From Rhodonellum psychrophilum GCM71 = DSM 17998 (GTDB lineage: Bacteria; Bacteroidota; Bacteroidia; Cytophagales; Cyclobacteriaceae): a DNA stretch of 64,000 nucleotides. Shown here one piece after another: positions 1-9,477 of this stretch. Under the pieces are notes generated by a model, which was not told where the DNA came from, did no database searches, and saw nothing but the letters and a program-made list of their open reading frames with translations. Each line of letters begins with the position of its first letter. Position 1 is the stretch's first letter. A program made the translations under genes and the position numbers. The stretch is taken from the NCBI RefSeq assembly GCF_000381545.1, contig NZ_KB906683.1, positions 62,001 to 126,000 on the forward strand, given 5' to 3'.

Positions 1-1
1 G

Positions 2-2227
2 GATCAAATCGAAATCAGGCTTTTTGGTTACAAAGCCCAAAAATTGAATTACACGGATTTGGAACAACAAAAATTCCTTGTCCACCTCCTTCCTTCACAG
101 ATCACCCTTCATCAAGCAATCGTATCTGCCTCCAGTTGGAGTCAGTCCAGGCAGGAAATCCCGGCCCGTGTCACCCGCATTTCCAAAGAAGAAACCGCGC
201 TGCGAAACCCCCAAACAGCGGCGGATCTTCTGGGAATTTCCGGAGATGTATTCATTCAAAAGAGCCAACAAGGAGGAGGAAGCCCCATGATCCGTGGATT
301 TTCGACCAACCGCTTGCTATATACCATCGACGGAGTAAGAATGAACACCGCCATATTCAGAAGCGGAAATATCCAGAATGTCATTTCCTTGGATCCTTTC
401 GCCACGGAAAGTACCGACATTTATTTTGGCCCAGGTGCCATCATCTATGGAAGTGACGCCATAGGTGCGGTCATGAGCTTCCAAACTTTGACGCCAAGGT
501 TATCGGACACAAACATGCTCAAGGTTTCCGGAAGTGCCGTACTGAGAGCCTCCTCTGCCAACCAAGAAAAAACAGGGCACGTTGATGTGGCAGTGGGAGG
601 GGAAAAATGGGCTTCCGTAACCAGTTTCAGCAGCAACAATTTCGGAGATCTTAAGATGGGAAAACATGGACCCGAGGAGTATCTCAGACCCAATTTTGTG
701 CAAAGAATAGAAAACAGAGATGAAATCGTTCTGAACAAAAATCCCCGGATCCAAAACCCAAGCGGATACTCTCAAGTAAATTTGATGCAAAAAGTCAGGT
801 TTAAACCCAATGAAGCTTGGGACTTCAGGTATGGTTTTCACTATTCGGAAAGCTCTTCCTATTCCAGGTATGACCGCCACATCCGCTTTCGCGCAAACGG
901 TCTACCCCGAAGTGCAGAATGGAGTTATGGTCCACAAACATGGATGATGCATCATTTGCAGGCGGCTTATGAAGGCGAAACAAAACTTTTCGATCAATTG
1001 ACGGTACGGCTTGCCCGCCAAGATTTTGAAGAGAGTAGGATTGACAGGAATTTCAATGATCCCATCAGAAGGATACGATTGGAAGAAGTGGTCGCTTTAT
1101 CCGCCAATATCGATTTCTTCAAAAATGTCGGTGAAAGGGCAAAGCTCTATTACGGATTTGAAAGCATCAGGAATGCGGTGGATTCGAGAGGGACGGATGA
1201 AAATATCGATATGGGCACCAAGGTCACAGGCCCAGCCCGATATCCCATTTCGGATTGGTCTTCCCATGCTGCCTATGCCACCTACCAACAAAAAATCTCG
1301 AAAAATTCATTGATCCAAGGAGGGTTGAGGTACAATCAGTTTATCCTGAATGCTGATTTCAGCAATAACATGCCCTTTTACCCCCTACCCTTCGAAACCG
1401 CCGCGATCAACAAAGGGGCCGTCACTGCGAGTATGGGATGGGTATTCAATCCCACTGACAAATGGATGATGCATGTAAATGCCTCCACAGGGTTTCGTTC
1501 TCCAAATGTGGATGATATCGGAAAAATCTTCGATTCCGAACCGGGAACAGTCTTGGTCCCCAACCCAAACTTGGACGCTGAATATGCCTACAATGCGGAA
1601 TTGAATGTAGGGAAGGTTTTTGGAGAAAATGTGATGCTGGACTTGACCGCCTATTATACCCTGTTGGACAATGCGATCGTAAGAAGGGATTTTTTGCTCA
1701 ATGGCCAGGACAGTATTCTGTATGATGGCGAACTGAGCAGAGTATTTGCGCTCCAAAATGCAGCATTCGCAAGGATTTATGGTCTTCAGGCCGCCCTGGA
1801 AATCAAACTTCCCCAAGGGTTCACCTTTATCACCCGGCTCAATTATCAAAAGGGAACAGAGGAAACCGACGATGGTATCCAAAACCCCTCTAGGCATGCT
1901 CCTCCCCTATTTGGTTCAGCACGCTTGGAATACAAAAGAAAAAAACTGCGGTTGGAGGGATATACCGAATTTTCGGGAAAAATGGATTTCAACCAACTTC
2001 CCTTGGAAGAGAAAGGGAAACCCGAAATCTATGCGATCGATGAAAATGGCCGGCCTTACTCTCCTTCTTGGCTAACACTTAACCTAAAGGCTTTCTATCA
2101 ATTGTCGGATTTGTTTTCCGTAAGTGGCGGATTGGAAAACATCACCGATGTGAGGTATAGAACCTATAGTTCTGGCATTGTTGCTCCGGGAAGAAATTTC
2201 ATTTTATCCTTGAGGGCGAACTTTTAA
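2..2227 (+). CDS. TonB-dependent outer-membrane receptor, 5'-truncated by the window edge
   Basis: The reading frame is open from base 2, so the true start, signal peptide and most of the N-terminal carboxypeptidase-regulatory-like domain lie upstream. What is visible begins with the end of that domain and a short linker, then a plug domain with GGGSPMIRGF, the 'TIDGVRMN' stretch and 'GPGAIIYGSDAIGAVM'. A long beta-barrel follows and ends in a terminal Phe (ILSLRANF), the usual outer-membrane insertion signal. The plug resembles haem/haemoglobin- or siderophore-type receptors ('MIRGFSTNRLLYTIDGVRMN'), but the ligand cannot be told from sequence. It would import its ligand into the periplasm using TonB energy. 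The first in-frame candidate starts in the window (a TTG near base 44) are internal and are not believed. Sure of the family, unsure of the substrate. Confidence 0.93.
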   Translation, partial: DQIEIRLFGYKAQKLNYTDLEQQKFLVHLLPSQITLHQAIVSASSWSQSRQEIPARVTRISKEETALRNPQTAADLLGISGDVFIQKSQQGGGSPMIRGFSTNRLLYTIDGVRMNTAIFRSGNIQNVISLDPFATESTDIYFGPGAIIYGSDAIGAVMSFQTLTPRLSDTNMLKVSGSAVLRASSANQEKTGHVDVAVGGEKWASVTSFSSNNFGDLKMGKHGPEEYLRPNFVQRIENRDEIVLNKNPRIQNPSGYSQVNLMQKVRFKPNEAWDFRYGFHYSESSSYSRYDRHIRFRANGLPRSAEWSYGPQTWMMHHLQAAYEGETKLFDQLTVRLARQDFEESRIDRNFNDPIRRIRLEEVVALSANIDFFKNVGERAKLYYGFESIRNAVDSRGTDENIDMGTKVTGPARYPISDWSSHAAYATYQQKISKNSLIQGGLRYNQFILNADFSNNMPFYPLPFETAAINKGAVTASMGWVFNPTDKWMMHVNASTGFRSPNVDDIGKIFDSEPGTVLVPNPNLDAEYAYNAELNVGKVFGENVMLDLTAYYTLLDNAIVRRDFLLNGQDSILYDGELSRVFALQNAAFARIYGLQAALEIKLPQGFTFITRLNYQKGTEETDDGIQNPSRHAPPLFGSARLEYKRKKLRLEGYTEFSGKMDFNQLPLEEKGKPEIYAIDENGRPYSPSWLTLNLKAFYQLSDLFSVSGGLENITDVRYRTYSSGIVAPGRNFILSLRANF

Positions 2228-2247
2228 CGCCTGTATGCATTATCGGT

Positions 2248-2327
2248 GCTTCACCCTATTGTTCAATTGGTCTGATTTTCTTGCAGTTTCAACACCCATT
2301 TGAAAACCTATTGCATATTTCGGATTA
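2248..2327 (+). repeat. dispersed intergenic repeat, family 2, copy 1
   Basis: This intergenic stretch shares the core 'TCTGATTTTCTTGCAGTTTC' and 'CCTATTGCATATTTCGG' with stretches near 10331, 38441 and 58048. The similarity was found by eye and is imperfect. It lies just after the stop of the receptor gene. Function is unknown; the other copies are also intergenic. Confidence 0.5.
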
Positions 2328-2400
2328 AACTCCTTCCAGCCAATATTGTCAAAGTGATCAGAAGCTTACTTCTGGAAATTGGGAGTTGAAAAGGTGAAAA

Positions 2401-2414
2401 GTGATGAAAATCAC
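2401..2414. promoter_or_regulatory. Crp/Fnr-type dyad (GTGAT-N4-ATCAC)
   Basis: GTGATGAAAATCAC is a perfect 5+5 inverted repeat with a 4-base spacer, 44 bases upstream of the DsrE-like gene. The geometry matches Fnr-family sites (TTGAT-N4-ATCAA). Related dyads stand at 17801 and 49476. Binding by a Crp/Fnr protein is inferred. Confidence 0.4.
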
Positions 2415-2458
2415 AAAGCCTCCCAAACAAAATAAGTTATATTGTCAACAAAAAAATC

Positions 2459-2878
2459 ATGCGCAAAATATACTTCTTGCTCTTCTTCCTTTTCATTTCC
2501 TTTGCCACTCTGGCACAAGTCGTTTCCGAAAAAGAACACCTTATCGTCATGCAACTGACAAATGGCGATACGGATGTCCACAAAAAATTCATTCGCCAGT
2601 TAAACAACATCATGACTGCGGCCCCCAATGCCAAAATTGAAGTTGTCACACAGGGAATGGGGATAGATTTGTTGAAAACACAACAAAATCCATATGAAAA
2701 AGAACTCGGATTATTGGTAAACAAAGGTGTACAATTCGTGATCTGTGAAAACACACTGAGACAACGGGAAATGAAAAAAGATCAATTCCTCACTTTGGCG
2801 GGATTTGTTCCTTCAGCGATTCTTGAGATTGTAATGAAACAGGAAGCTGGCTGGATTTACATCAAGGCCGGAGACTGA
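2459..2878 (+). CDS. secreted DsrE/DsrF-like protein
   Basis: A 139-residue protein with a clear signal peptide (residues 1-19, ending 'FATLAQ'). The rest follows the DsrE-like pattern: a first strand with 'HLIVMQLTNGD', an alpha/beta core with 'AKIEVVTQGMGIDLL', a conserved-type Cys in 'VQFVICENTL' and a C-terminal strand ending 'EAGWIYIKAGD'. DsrE relatives handle sulfur relay or bind small molecules, and many exported members have unknown roles. The single Cys (about residue 99) sits where the active Cys of the family is found. The gene stands alone between two TonB receptors. A Crp/Fnr-like dyad upstream (2401-2414) suggests redox or oxygen control, which is inference. Confidence 0.75.
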   Translation: MRKIYFLLFFLFISFATLAQVVSEKEHLIVMQLTNGDTDVHKKFIRQLNNIMTAAPNAKIEVVTQGMGIDLLKTQQNPYEKELGLLVNKGVQFVICENTLRQREMKKDQFLTLAGFVPSAILEIVMKQEAGWIYIKAGD

Positions 2879-2959
2879 ATGAAGGAGGAAAACTTTCATT
2901 TTCCGACTCCCTTTTTTAAAAAATTATAGTTTAAATACAACCCTTTTTAATTCAATAAA

Positions 2960-5368
2960 ATGAAGTCTGCCGTCTTTCTAATTTTTCTCTTGGTACAATC
3001 ATTTGTCTCCTTGGGTCAGAACCAAGAGGTGGTGGTTTCGGGAATTGTCAAATCCAATCAAGACAAGGCCGCCATACCTTTTGTCAACGTGCTGGTACAA
3101 AATCCAAAAGACGGCAGTTTTGTGGCAGGCACAATCAGCAACGAAGAGGGACGTTTTACCCTTGCCCCCATCAAATCCGGAGAATATCGAATCGAAATTT
3201 CCCACATGGGTTATTTGACCTCCACCAAAAACTTTACTGTGGGCAGATTGAGTGATTTCTTGGATTTGGGAACCTTCTTTTTGGAGGAAATCACCACCGA
3301 TTTGGATGCCGTCACGGTTGCAGGAATCAAGGAGGAAGTGGAGATAAATTTGGATAAAAAGACCTTTTTGCTCTCTGAAAACATCAGCCAATTGGGAGGC
3401 TCAGCCCTTCAGGCCTTACAAAACCTGCCCGGGATTACTGTCGACCAAAATGGTAAGGTTTTCCTGCGGGGAAGTGATAAGGTGTCCATACTTTTGGAAG
3501 GAAAACAAACTGCCATTACCGGAATTGGTGCGCAATCCGGTTTGGAAAACTTTCCTGCCTCATCCATCGAAAGCATCGAAATCATCAACAACCCCTCCTC
3601 AAAATACGATGCCTCTGGAAATGCCGGTATCATCAACATTATTTTCAAAAAGGAAAAAGAAGAAGGATGGAATGGGAAAGTAGGGTTGATTGCAGGAATG
3701 GGCAATTTGGTCGAAAAGAAAGCCAACTTGGAAGGCATTCGGGATCAATACAGGTTTACTCCCAAAATAAATCCATCAATATCATTGAATTATAGAAAAG
3801 GAGATTTGAATTTTTTTGTCCAAGGAGATATTCTTTCACACAGGCAAATGATGAAAAATGAGTTCATCGAAAGGATTTTTGACAATGGGGAGCGTATCCA
3901 GCAGCAATTTCTTGAAAACAGGACCCAGCCCATTTATAATTTTAAAACCGGCATCGATTGGACTCCCAAAGAAAGGCATGCATTTACCTTTTCTGGACTT
4001 TTCAACTATCGGGCCTATACCGACCTTGGGGATTTACCCTATTTCGATGCCCGTAGTGGCGATCGGATCAGGCTCTGGCAATATTATGAGGAGGAGGTCA
4101 ACCAAACCCTTTTTGCCTCCATTTCTCACAAATATTCTTTCAAACAACCTGGACATGCATTGACTACGGCCTTTAATTATTCCTTCAGGCGAAAGGATGA
4201 GGTCTTTTATTTCGAGAACCGACAATTGGAATTCTTTGGGACAGATACGACGATGCTGGTTGCGGATGAGAACATTTTTGACCTGACTATCGATTACATC
4301 AAGCCACTCAAATCGGGGAGATTGGAGTTGGGAACCAAACAGAGGGCAAGAGTCTTCCCGAATCTGATCACCTTCAAACCGGGCGTCAATTCCATTTTGG
4401 ATCCAGGACTGGACGGCACTGCCGAATACCAGGAATGGCTTGCCGCAATCTATGGGAATTATATCTATGAGCGGAAAAACCTGGAACTGGAAGCAGGTCT
4501 GAGGGTGGAATACATCAAGGTTGATTACTTGGTGGATCCAGACCATGCAGTTTATGTAAGCGACGGATTTAGTTATTTCGAGCCCTTCCCAAGTCTCAGG
4601 GCTTCATATTTCATCAACGATCTGAGTAATTTCTCCCTTTTCTATAACAGAAGAGTCGACAGACCGGAGGAAAGAAACCTCCGGGTTTTCCCTACCTATG
4701 CCGATCCAGAGATTTTGCAGATTGGAAATCCGGGACTAACCCCTCAGTTTACCCAATCGATAGAGGCCGGATACAAAAGGTCCTGGGACCGGGGCTATCT
4801 CTATGGGGCCGCTTACCACCGGGCGAGCCGGAATATCCTCACCAGGATCCTTACCAGTATACCCGGAACCAACCGACTGGCATCCATAGATCAGAATGCA
4901 GACAAAGGCTGGAATACTGGTATCGAACTGGTTTATAACCAGAAAATCGGAGACAATTTTTCACTCAACATCAACTCCAATATCTATCAAAATAAAATCG
5001 GCGCATTCACCCTCACAAACGCCTATCCCTCGGACATTGCTTTTTCCAGGGGTGCAGAAAGTGCTTACACCGGCAACATTAAAGTAAATGGAGTCCTCAA
5101 ACTTCCAAAAAGCGTGGATATTCAATTGACAGCAATTTATTTGGCTGCGGACATTGTGCCTCAGGGAAGAATTAAGGCCAGATATCACTTGGATGGCGGT
5201 ATTACGAAAAAAATCCAAAAAGGAAAAGGAGAAGTCTTTCTGAATGCTGCGGATATTTTCAATACCCTTGTGATAAAATACCAGCTTGAAGGCGATGGTT
5301 TCAATGTGATTTCAAGTGACTATTATGAGTCTCAAGTGTTTCGCATGGGTTACAGTTATCGGTTTTAG
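2960..5368 (+). CDS. TonB-dependent-receptor-like outer-membrane beta-barrel protein
   Basis: 802 residues. Signal peptide 1-19 (ends 'VSLGQ'), then a carboxypeptidase-regulatory-like domain (about 25-110, 'GIVKSNQDKAAIPFVNVLVQ', 'GTISNEEGRFTLAPI'). A plug-like domain follows (about 130-225, 'ALQNLPGITVDQNGKVFLRG', 'NPSSKYDASGNAGIINIIFK'), then a large barrel of the OMP_b-brl_3 type ('SLFYNRRVDRPEERNLRVFP') to a terminal Phe. The 'PSSKYDASGNAGIINI' plug is the hallmark of this Bacteroidota subfamily, whose substrates are mostly unknown. It lies 81 bases after the DsrE gene and may be read from its own promoter. Confidence 0.9.
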   Translation: MKSAVFLIFLLVQSFVSLGQNQEVVVSGIVKSNQDKAAIPFVNVLVQNPKDGSFVAGTISNEEGRFTLAPIKSGEYRIEISHMGYLTSTKNFTVGRLSDFLDLGTFFLEEITTDLDAVTVAGIKEEVEINLDKKTFLLSENISQLGGSALQALQNLPGITVDQNGKVFLRGSDKVSILLEGKQTAITGIGAQSGLENFPASSIESIEIINNPSSKYDASGNAGIINIIFKKEKEEGWNGKVGLIAGMGNLVEKKANLEGIRDQYRFTPKINPSISLNYRKGDLNFFVQGDILSHRQMMKNEFIERIFDNGERIQQQFLENRTQPIYNFKTGIDWTPKERHAFTFSGLFNYRAYTDLGDLPYFDARSGDRIRLWQYYEEEVNQTLFASISHKYSFKQPGHALTTAFNYSFRRKDEVFYFENRQLEFFGTDTTMLVADENIFDLTIDYIKPLKSGRLELGTKQRARVFPNLITFKPGVNSILDPGLDGTAEYQEWLAAIYGNYIYERKNLELEAGLRVEYIKVDYLVDPDHAVYVSDGFSYFEPFPSLRASYFINDLSNFSLFYNRRVDRPEERNLRVFPTYADPEILQIGNPGLTPQFTQSIEAGYKRSWDRGYLYGAAYHRASRNILTRILTSIPGTNRLASIDQNADKGWNTGIELVYNQKIGDNFSLNINSNIYQNKIGAFTLTNAYPSDIAFSRGAESAYTGNIKVNGVLKLPKSVDIQLTAIYLAADIVPQGRIKARYHLDGGITKKIQKGKGEVFLNAADIFNTLVIKYQLEGDGFNVISSDYYESQVFRMGYSYRF

Positions 5369-5522
5369 CACAAAAAAAAGTCTTTCCCAGAATAGAATAG
5401 CTTCTTAAAATTTCAAAAAATACCTCAGGGACAATACAAAAAACCAGTTTATCATTTGGCAGGTCGAACAATTAGATGAAAATTATCCGAAAAGATCTAT
5501 ATTTTTGTCCAAAAGAACACCC

Positions 5523-6350
5523 ATGATGGAATCCTTGGAAATTTTTGTAAAGGAGATCGGCCCTGTTAAATCTGCATTTTTAGCGACTTCCTTTACCTGG
5601 CTCTTGACTGCTATGGGAGCATCTTTGGTGTTTTTTTTCAAAACCGTAAAAAGATCTGTCTTTGACACACTCCTGGGTTTTACGGGTGGAGTCATGGTCG
5701 CAGCGAGCTTTTGGTCCTTGTTGGGTCCCAGCATCGCGCTATCCGAAAAATCATTTCCTGATCACCCCTGGATTCCAGCAGCCATCGGGTTTCTCTCCGG
5801 AGGACTTTTTATTTTTTTCCTGGACAAACTCATGCCCCACCTGCACATTAACTTCAGCAATGAAGAAACCGAAGGAGTCGCCACCAAATGGCATAAATCG
5901 ACACTTTTGCTTCTGGCCATCACGATGCACAACATCCCCGAAGGTTTGGCTGTGGGGATATTGTTCGGAGCTGCCGCGCTGGGATTGGACGGAGCCACTA
6001 CCAGTGCAGCCATCGCTTTGGCTATCGGGATTGGTATTCAGAACTTCCCAGAGGGAATGGCGGTGGCCATGCCACTAAGAAGACAGGGAGTGGGACGCAG
6101 AAGAAGTTTTTGGTATGGGCAATTGTCCGCAGTGGTAGAGCCCGTCGCCGGGGTGATCGGGGCTATTGCCGTGATTTACGTTCAAGAAATCCTTCCCTAT
6201 GCACTTTCCTTTGCCGCCGGAGCCATGATTTTTGTAGTGGTAGAAGAAGTGATTCCCGAAACCCAAAGGGACAAGTACACCGATCTTGCCGTTTTGGGCT
6301 TTATGGGAGGCTTTACTGTCATGATGATCTTGGATGTGGCTTTGGGTTAA
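5523..6350 (+). CDS. ZIP-family divalent metal transporter
   Basis: About 275 residues with eight predicted membrane segments. The ZIP metal-site helices are plain: 'ITMHNIPEGLAVGILFG' in TM4 (HN..PEG) and 'GIGIQNFPEGMAVAMPL' in TM5 (QNFPEG). The TM3-4 loop carries 'DKLMPHLH', typical of GufA/ZupT-like members. It should import zinc, iron or manganese across the inner membrane. An upstream in-frame TTG (5505) would add six residues; the first ATG at 5523 (or 5526) is preferred. It is separated from its neighbours and probably monocistronic. Confidence 0.9.
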   Translation: MMESLEIFVKEIGPVKSAFLATSFTWLLTAMGASLVFFFKTVKRSVFDTLLGFTGGVMVAASFWSLLGPSIALSEKSFPDHPWIPAAIGFLSGGLFIFFLDKLMPHLHINFSNEETEGVATKWHKSTLLLLAITMHNIPEGLAVGILFGAAALGLDGATTSAAIALAIGIGIQNFPEGMAVAMPLRRQGVGRRRSFWYGQLSAVVEPVAGVIGAIAVIYVQEILPYALSFAAGAMIFVVVEEVIPETQRDKYTDLAVLGFMGGFTVMMILDVALG

Positions 6351-6432
6351 TCGATCATTTCCTGTTTTGAAAATCTCCCTTTAAGTGACTTTTAGGGTTA
6401 TTTGGTATAATTGTTGGCTTAGTCGTTTTTAT

Positions 6433-8202
6433 ATGGATCAAATTATTGTTTTCGTCACCCTTTTTGTAGCCTTGTCCTTATTTGTTTGGGGTAAATTAAG
6501 ACACGATTTAGTGGCCATCATTTGCTTGATGATTTTGGTTTTTTCTGGAATTGTACCTCCCGAGGAAGCATTCTTGGGCTTTGCCAATCCCGCGGTGGTG
6601 ACCGTTGCCATGATCTTGGTGGTCAGTTTCGGGCTGCAAAAATCCGGATTGATCGACTTTATCGGCAATTGGGTAATGAAATTAGGCGACAACCCCACCC
6701 TCCAAATCGGGGCGCTTTGCGTGATTGTGTGCTTTGCGTCTGCTTTTATGAACAATGTAGGTGCCTTGGCTGTGTTGATGCCGGTTGCCATCAGTGTGGC
6801 CAAAAAAAGCGGGACTTCTCCTTCTGTCATTCTGATGCCCATTGCCTTTTCTTCCTTGCTTGGGGGAATGATTACCCTGATTGGTACACCTCCAAATATC
6901 CTTATTTCAAACATCAGAAAAACCTCACTCGGTGAGCCCTTCAAAATGTTTGATTTTGCCCCGGTAGGTTTGGGCGTAGCCTTCATCGGATTGCTTTTTA
7001 TCGTGTTCATCGGTTGGCGTTTGATCCCCAAGAGAATCGGTAATTCGGACGACAAGGAAAAATTCAACATCAATGATTATATCACCGAGGTTCGGTTAAC
7101 TGAAGATTCCAAAATCGTCAAAAAACCTCTTTCCGATATCCATGAACTTACAGAAGGCGATATCATTGTCCTGAATCTTATCCGGAGCCGGCACCTCATC
7201 CATGCGCCAAGCTTGAATATGATTTTACAGGAAGGTGATATTTTGACATTGGAAGCCAGTTCCGAGGATTTAAAGACTTTCGTGGAAAACAGCAAAACCC
7301 AACTGGTTGGAAAAAGTGAAGAAAAAGAAGACGTTGTCGGCGGGGAAAATATTTCCACGATCGAAGCGGTCGTGATGGCGGATGCCTTGATCAGCAATCA
7401 AACCGCTGCCAGTCTAAACCTCAGGAAACGCTATGGTGTGAATCTACTGGCTATTTCCAGACAGGGTAAAAAAATCAGGAAGCGCATTGACCATGTCAAG
7501 TTCCAGGTCGGCGATGTATTGCTTTTGCAGGGAGATACCGACAAATGGACCGATTTGCTTCAGAATTTGGGATGCTTACCCCTTGCTGATCGGGGATTCA
7601 ACATCGGAGAACCCAGAAAAATCATCTTGGCGGTTGGTATTTTCCTATTGGCCCTAGCCCTGATCATCTTTGATTTGACACAGGTCCAGATTGCTTTTTC
7701 TTTGGCCGCCCTGTTGATGGTAATTACCAAAATCATCCCGCTCAAGGAAATCTACACCAATATCGATTGGCCGGTAATCATCCTTTTGGGTGCATTCTTG
7801 CCCATCGGCACCGCAATGGAAACCTCCGGAGGTGCCGAAACAATCGCCAATCAAATCCTAAAATTTGGCAGTTCCCTGCCAAATTGGGGGATTTTGGCTT
7901 TGGTTTTGGTGGTGACCATGTTCCTTTCGGATGTCATCAACAATGCCGCTACGGTTTTGTTGATGGCCCCTGTGGCTATTGGTTTGGCCATTGGATTGGA
8001 TTGCTCGCCCGATCCTTTTCTGATTGCCGTCGCCGTGGGAGGTTCCTGTGCATTCTTGACTCCGATTGGACACCAGTCCAACACCCTGGTCATGGGACCT
8101 GGAGGCTATAAATTTACGGATTACTGGAGAATGGGATTGCCACTGGAGATCATCATCCTTGTCGTCAGCATTCCCTTGATCCTTTTCTTTTGGCCACTAT
8201 AA
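6433..8202 (+). CDS. SLC13/DASS-type transporter with two TrkA-C domains
   Basis: 589 residues. An N-terminal membrane half (about 1-195) has 'NNVGALAVLMPVAIS' and 'IGTPPNILIS', the SN-T/P signatures of the divalent anion:Na+ symporter family. Two soluble TrkA-C (RCK-C) domains follow (about 205-385, around 'GDIIVLNLIRSRHLIHA' and 'VNLLAISRQGKKIRKRI'). The second membrane half repeats the motif ('SDVINNAATVLLMAPVAIG', 'PIGHQSNTLVMGPGGY'). Family members carry sulfate, dicarboxylates or citrate; the substrate is not predictable here. A GTG 48 bases upstream is in frame, but the ATG at 6433 starts the first membrane helix cleanly. The 3' end overlaps the convergent cbpM gene by 6 bases. Confidence 0.88.
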   Translation: MDQIIVFVTLFVALSLFVWGKLRHDLVAIICLMILVFSGIVPPEEAFLGFANPAVVTVAMILVVSFGLQKSGLIDFIGNWVMKLGDNPTLQIGALCVIVCFASAFMNNVGALAVLMPVAISVAKKSGTSPSVILMPIAFSSLLGGMITLIGTPPNILISNIRKTSLGEPFKMFDFAPVGLGVAFIGLLFIVFIGWRLIPKRIGNSDDKEKFNINDYITEVRLTEDSKIVKKPLSDIHELTEGDIIVLNLIRSRHLIHAPSLNMILQEGDILTLEASSEDLKTFVENSKTQLVGKSEEKEDVVGGENISTIEAVVMADALISNQTAASLNLRKRYGVNLLAISRQGKKIRKRIDHVKFQVGDVLLLQGDTDKWTDLLQNLGCLPLADRGFNIGEPRKIILAVGIFLLALALIIFDLTQVQIAFSLAALLMVITKIIPLKEIYTNIDWPVIILLGAFLPIGTAMETSGGAETIANQILKFGSSLPNWGILALVLVVTMFLSDVINNAATVLLMAPVAIGLAIGLDCSPDPFLIAVAVGGSCAFLTPIGHQSNTLVMGPGGYKFTDYWRMGLPLEIIILVVSIPLILFFWPL

Positions 8203-8508
8203 ATTTCCTTCCAGAGATTCCAATCGTGACAGTCTTCTTTTAAGGGATTGATTTTCTTTTTGAAGGAAATCAATCCTATCCAGAAGGTGCAAGACCACAC
8301 CTATTCCTTCGGGATTGATTTCCAACTCCTTGTAAAGCCGGACAATTTTTTCCAAAAGGGGCAATTTCTCCTCTTGGATAAACCCGGTTTCCTCCACGAA
8401 GACTATCGTTATCAAGTCCTGCTCCTGAATCGACGAGACAAAGGAGATATCGACATTGTGGAAGCTACAAAAAGCATCGATGGCAATAAGGCTGCTATTT
8501 TCCATCAT
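8197..8508 (-). CDS. cbpM: chaperone modulator CbpM
   Basis: 103 residues, rich in Glu and Leu, with a MerR-like helical start ('[20 protein letters not shown]') and a C-terminal coiled coil ('[19 protein letters not shown]'). CbpM binds the J-domain of CbpA and inhibits its action on DnaK. The gene overlaps the end of the cbpA-like gene by 14 bases, the same order as in enterobacteria, so the two are probably co-translated. The start shown is the first Met; Met2 is also possible. Confidence 0.8.
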   Translation of the reverse strand: MMENSSLIAIDAFCSFHNVDISFVSSIQEQDLITIVFVEETGFIQEEKLPLLEKIVRLYKELEINPEGIGVVLHLLDRIDFLQKENQSLKRRLSRLESLEGNL

Positions 8509-9409
8509 GATTTAGTTTTGAAAGTTCAGTAAACAACTCTTTTTCGACCTCTGAAAGCTTGGTGGGGATTTTGATTCTATAACTGATAATAAGATCACCA
8601 AACTCCCCTTCCTTCTTGTACACCGGAAATCCTTTTCCCTTCAACCTGATTTTTGTATCCGGCTGTGTCCCTGGAGGCACTTTCAACTTGACCTTACCCT
8701 CAAATGTCGGCACCACGATTTCTCCTCCCAGAATTGCGGTGTAGAGACCCAACTCAACATTGGAATACAAATGATTCCCCTCCCTCATGAAGTCTGTGTC
8801 ATTGCGCACCATAAAAGTGATATAAAGATCCCCTTTGGGTCCACCGTTGACACCTTCTCCACCATACCCCCTGATTTTGATGGTTTGCCCATCTTCCACG
8901 CCCGCTGGAACCGTGATTCTGATGTTTTTTCCATTGATGGTCAGTGTATGTTTTTTGGAGGAATACACCTCCGAAAGCGAGAGGTGCAGCTCGGCTTTAT
9001 AGTCCGAACCTTTGTATTTCACACCACCACTTGAGCCTCCAGAATAGCCCCTTTGGCCTCCCCCAAACATGGAGCTGAAAAAATCAGAAAAATCCTCCTC
9101 TCCAAAATGTCCTGAATATGCCCTTTGCCCCGATTGGCCAGACCGTGATGCTCTCGTACGCCCCGCTTTTTCGAATTCTTCCGCATGCTGCCAATCTTTC
9201 CCATATTGGTCATATTTCTTGCGTTTTTCGGGATCGCTCAGGACTTCATTGGCCTCATTGATCTTCTTGAATTTCTCCTCCGCCTCCTTGTTGCCTGGAT
9301 TTAGATCCGGATGAAATTTTCTAGCCAACCGCCTATAGGCCTTTTTGATATCCGCCTCGGATGCTCCCTTGTCAATTTCCAGGATTTTGTAATAATCAAC
9401 GAATTCCAT
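8495..9409 (-). CDS. cbpA: CbpA-type J-domain co-chaperone
   Basis: 304 residues. J-domain at 1-70 with the HPD motif in '[20 protein letters not shown]', then a Gly/Phe/Ser-rich linker (about 85-130, '[18 protein letters not shown]'), then two C-terminal substrate-binding beta domains ('[20 protein letters not shown]', '[20 protein letters not shown]'). There is no CxxCxGxG zinc finger, so it is a class-B/CbpA-type protein rather than DnaJ. It would stimulate DnaK and hand over unfolded substrates. It is followed directly by cbpM. Confidence 0.93.
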   Translation of the reverse strand: MEFVDYYKILEIDKGASEADIKKAYRRLARKFHPDLNPGNKEAEEKFKKINEANEVLSDPEKRKKYDQYGKDWQHAEEFEKAGRTRASRSGQSGQRAYSGHFGEEDFSDFFSSMFGGGQRGYSGGSSGGVKYKGSDYKAELHLSLSEVYSSKKHTLTINGKNIRITVPAGVEDGQTIKIRGYGGEGVNGGPKGDLYITFMVRNDTDFMREGNHLYSNVELGLYTAILGGEIVVPTFEGKVKLKVPPGTQPDTKIRLKGKGFPVYKKEGEFGDLIISYRIKIPTKLSEVEKELFTELSKLNHDGK

Positions 9410-9477
9410 ATTTGTAAAAGGTCATTAAAAATGGGTAAAACTAACGTTTGTTATTTTTGTCTTTTGGGGGCAAAAAA

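Noticed and set aside
2401-2640. 79-residue open frame overlapping the DsrE gene start
   Set aside because: It is out of frame with a well-supported secreted protein and lacks any domain.
8495-9409. dnaJ
   Set aside because: There is no zinc-finger region with CxxCxGxG repeats, and the cbpM-like gene follows.
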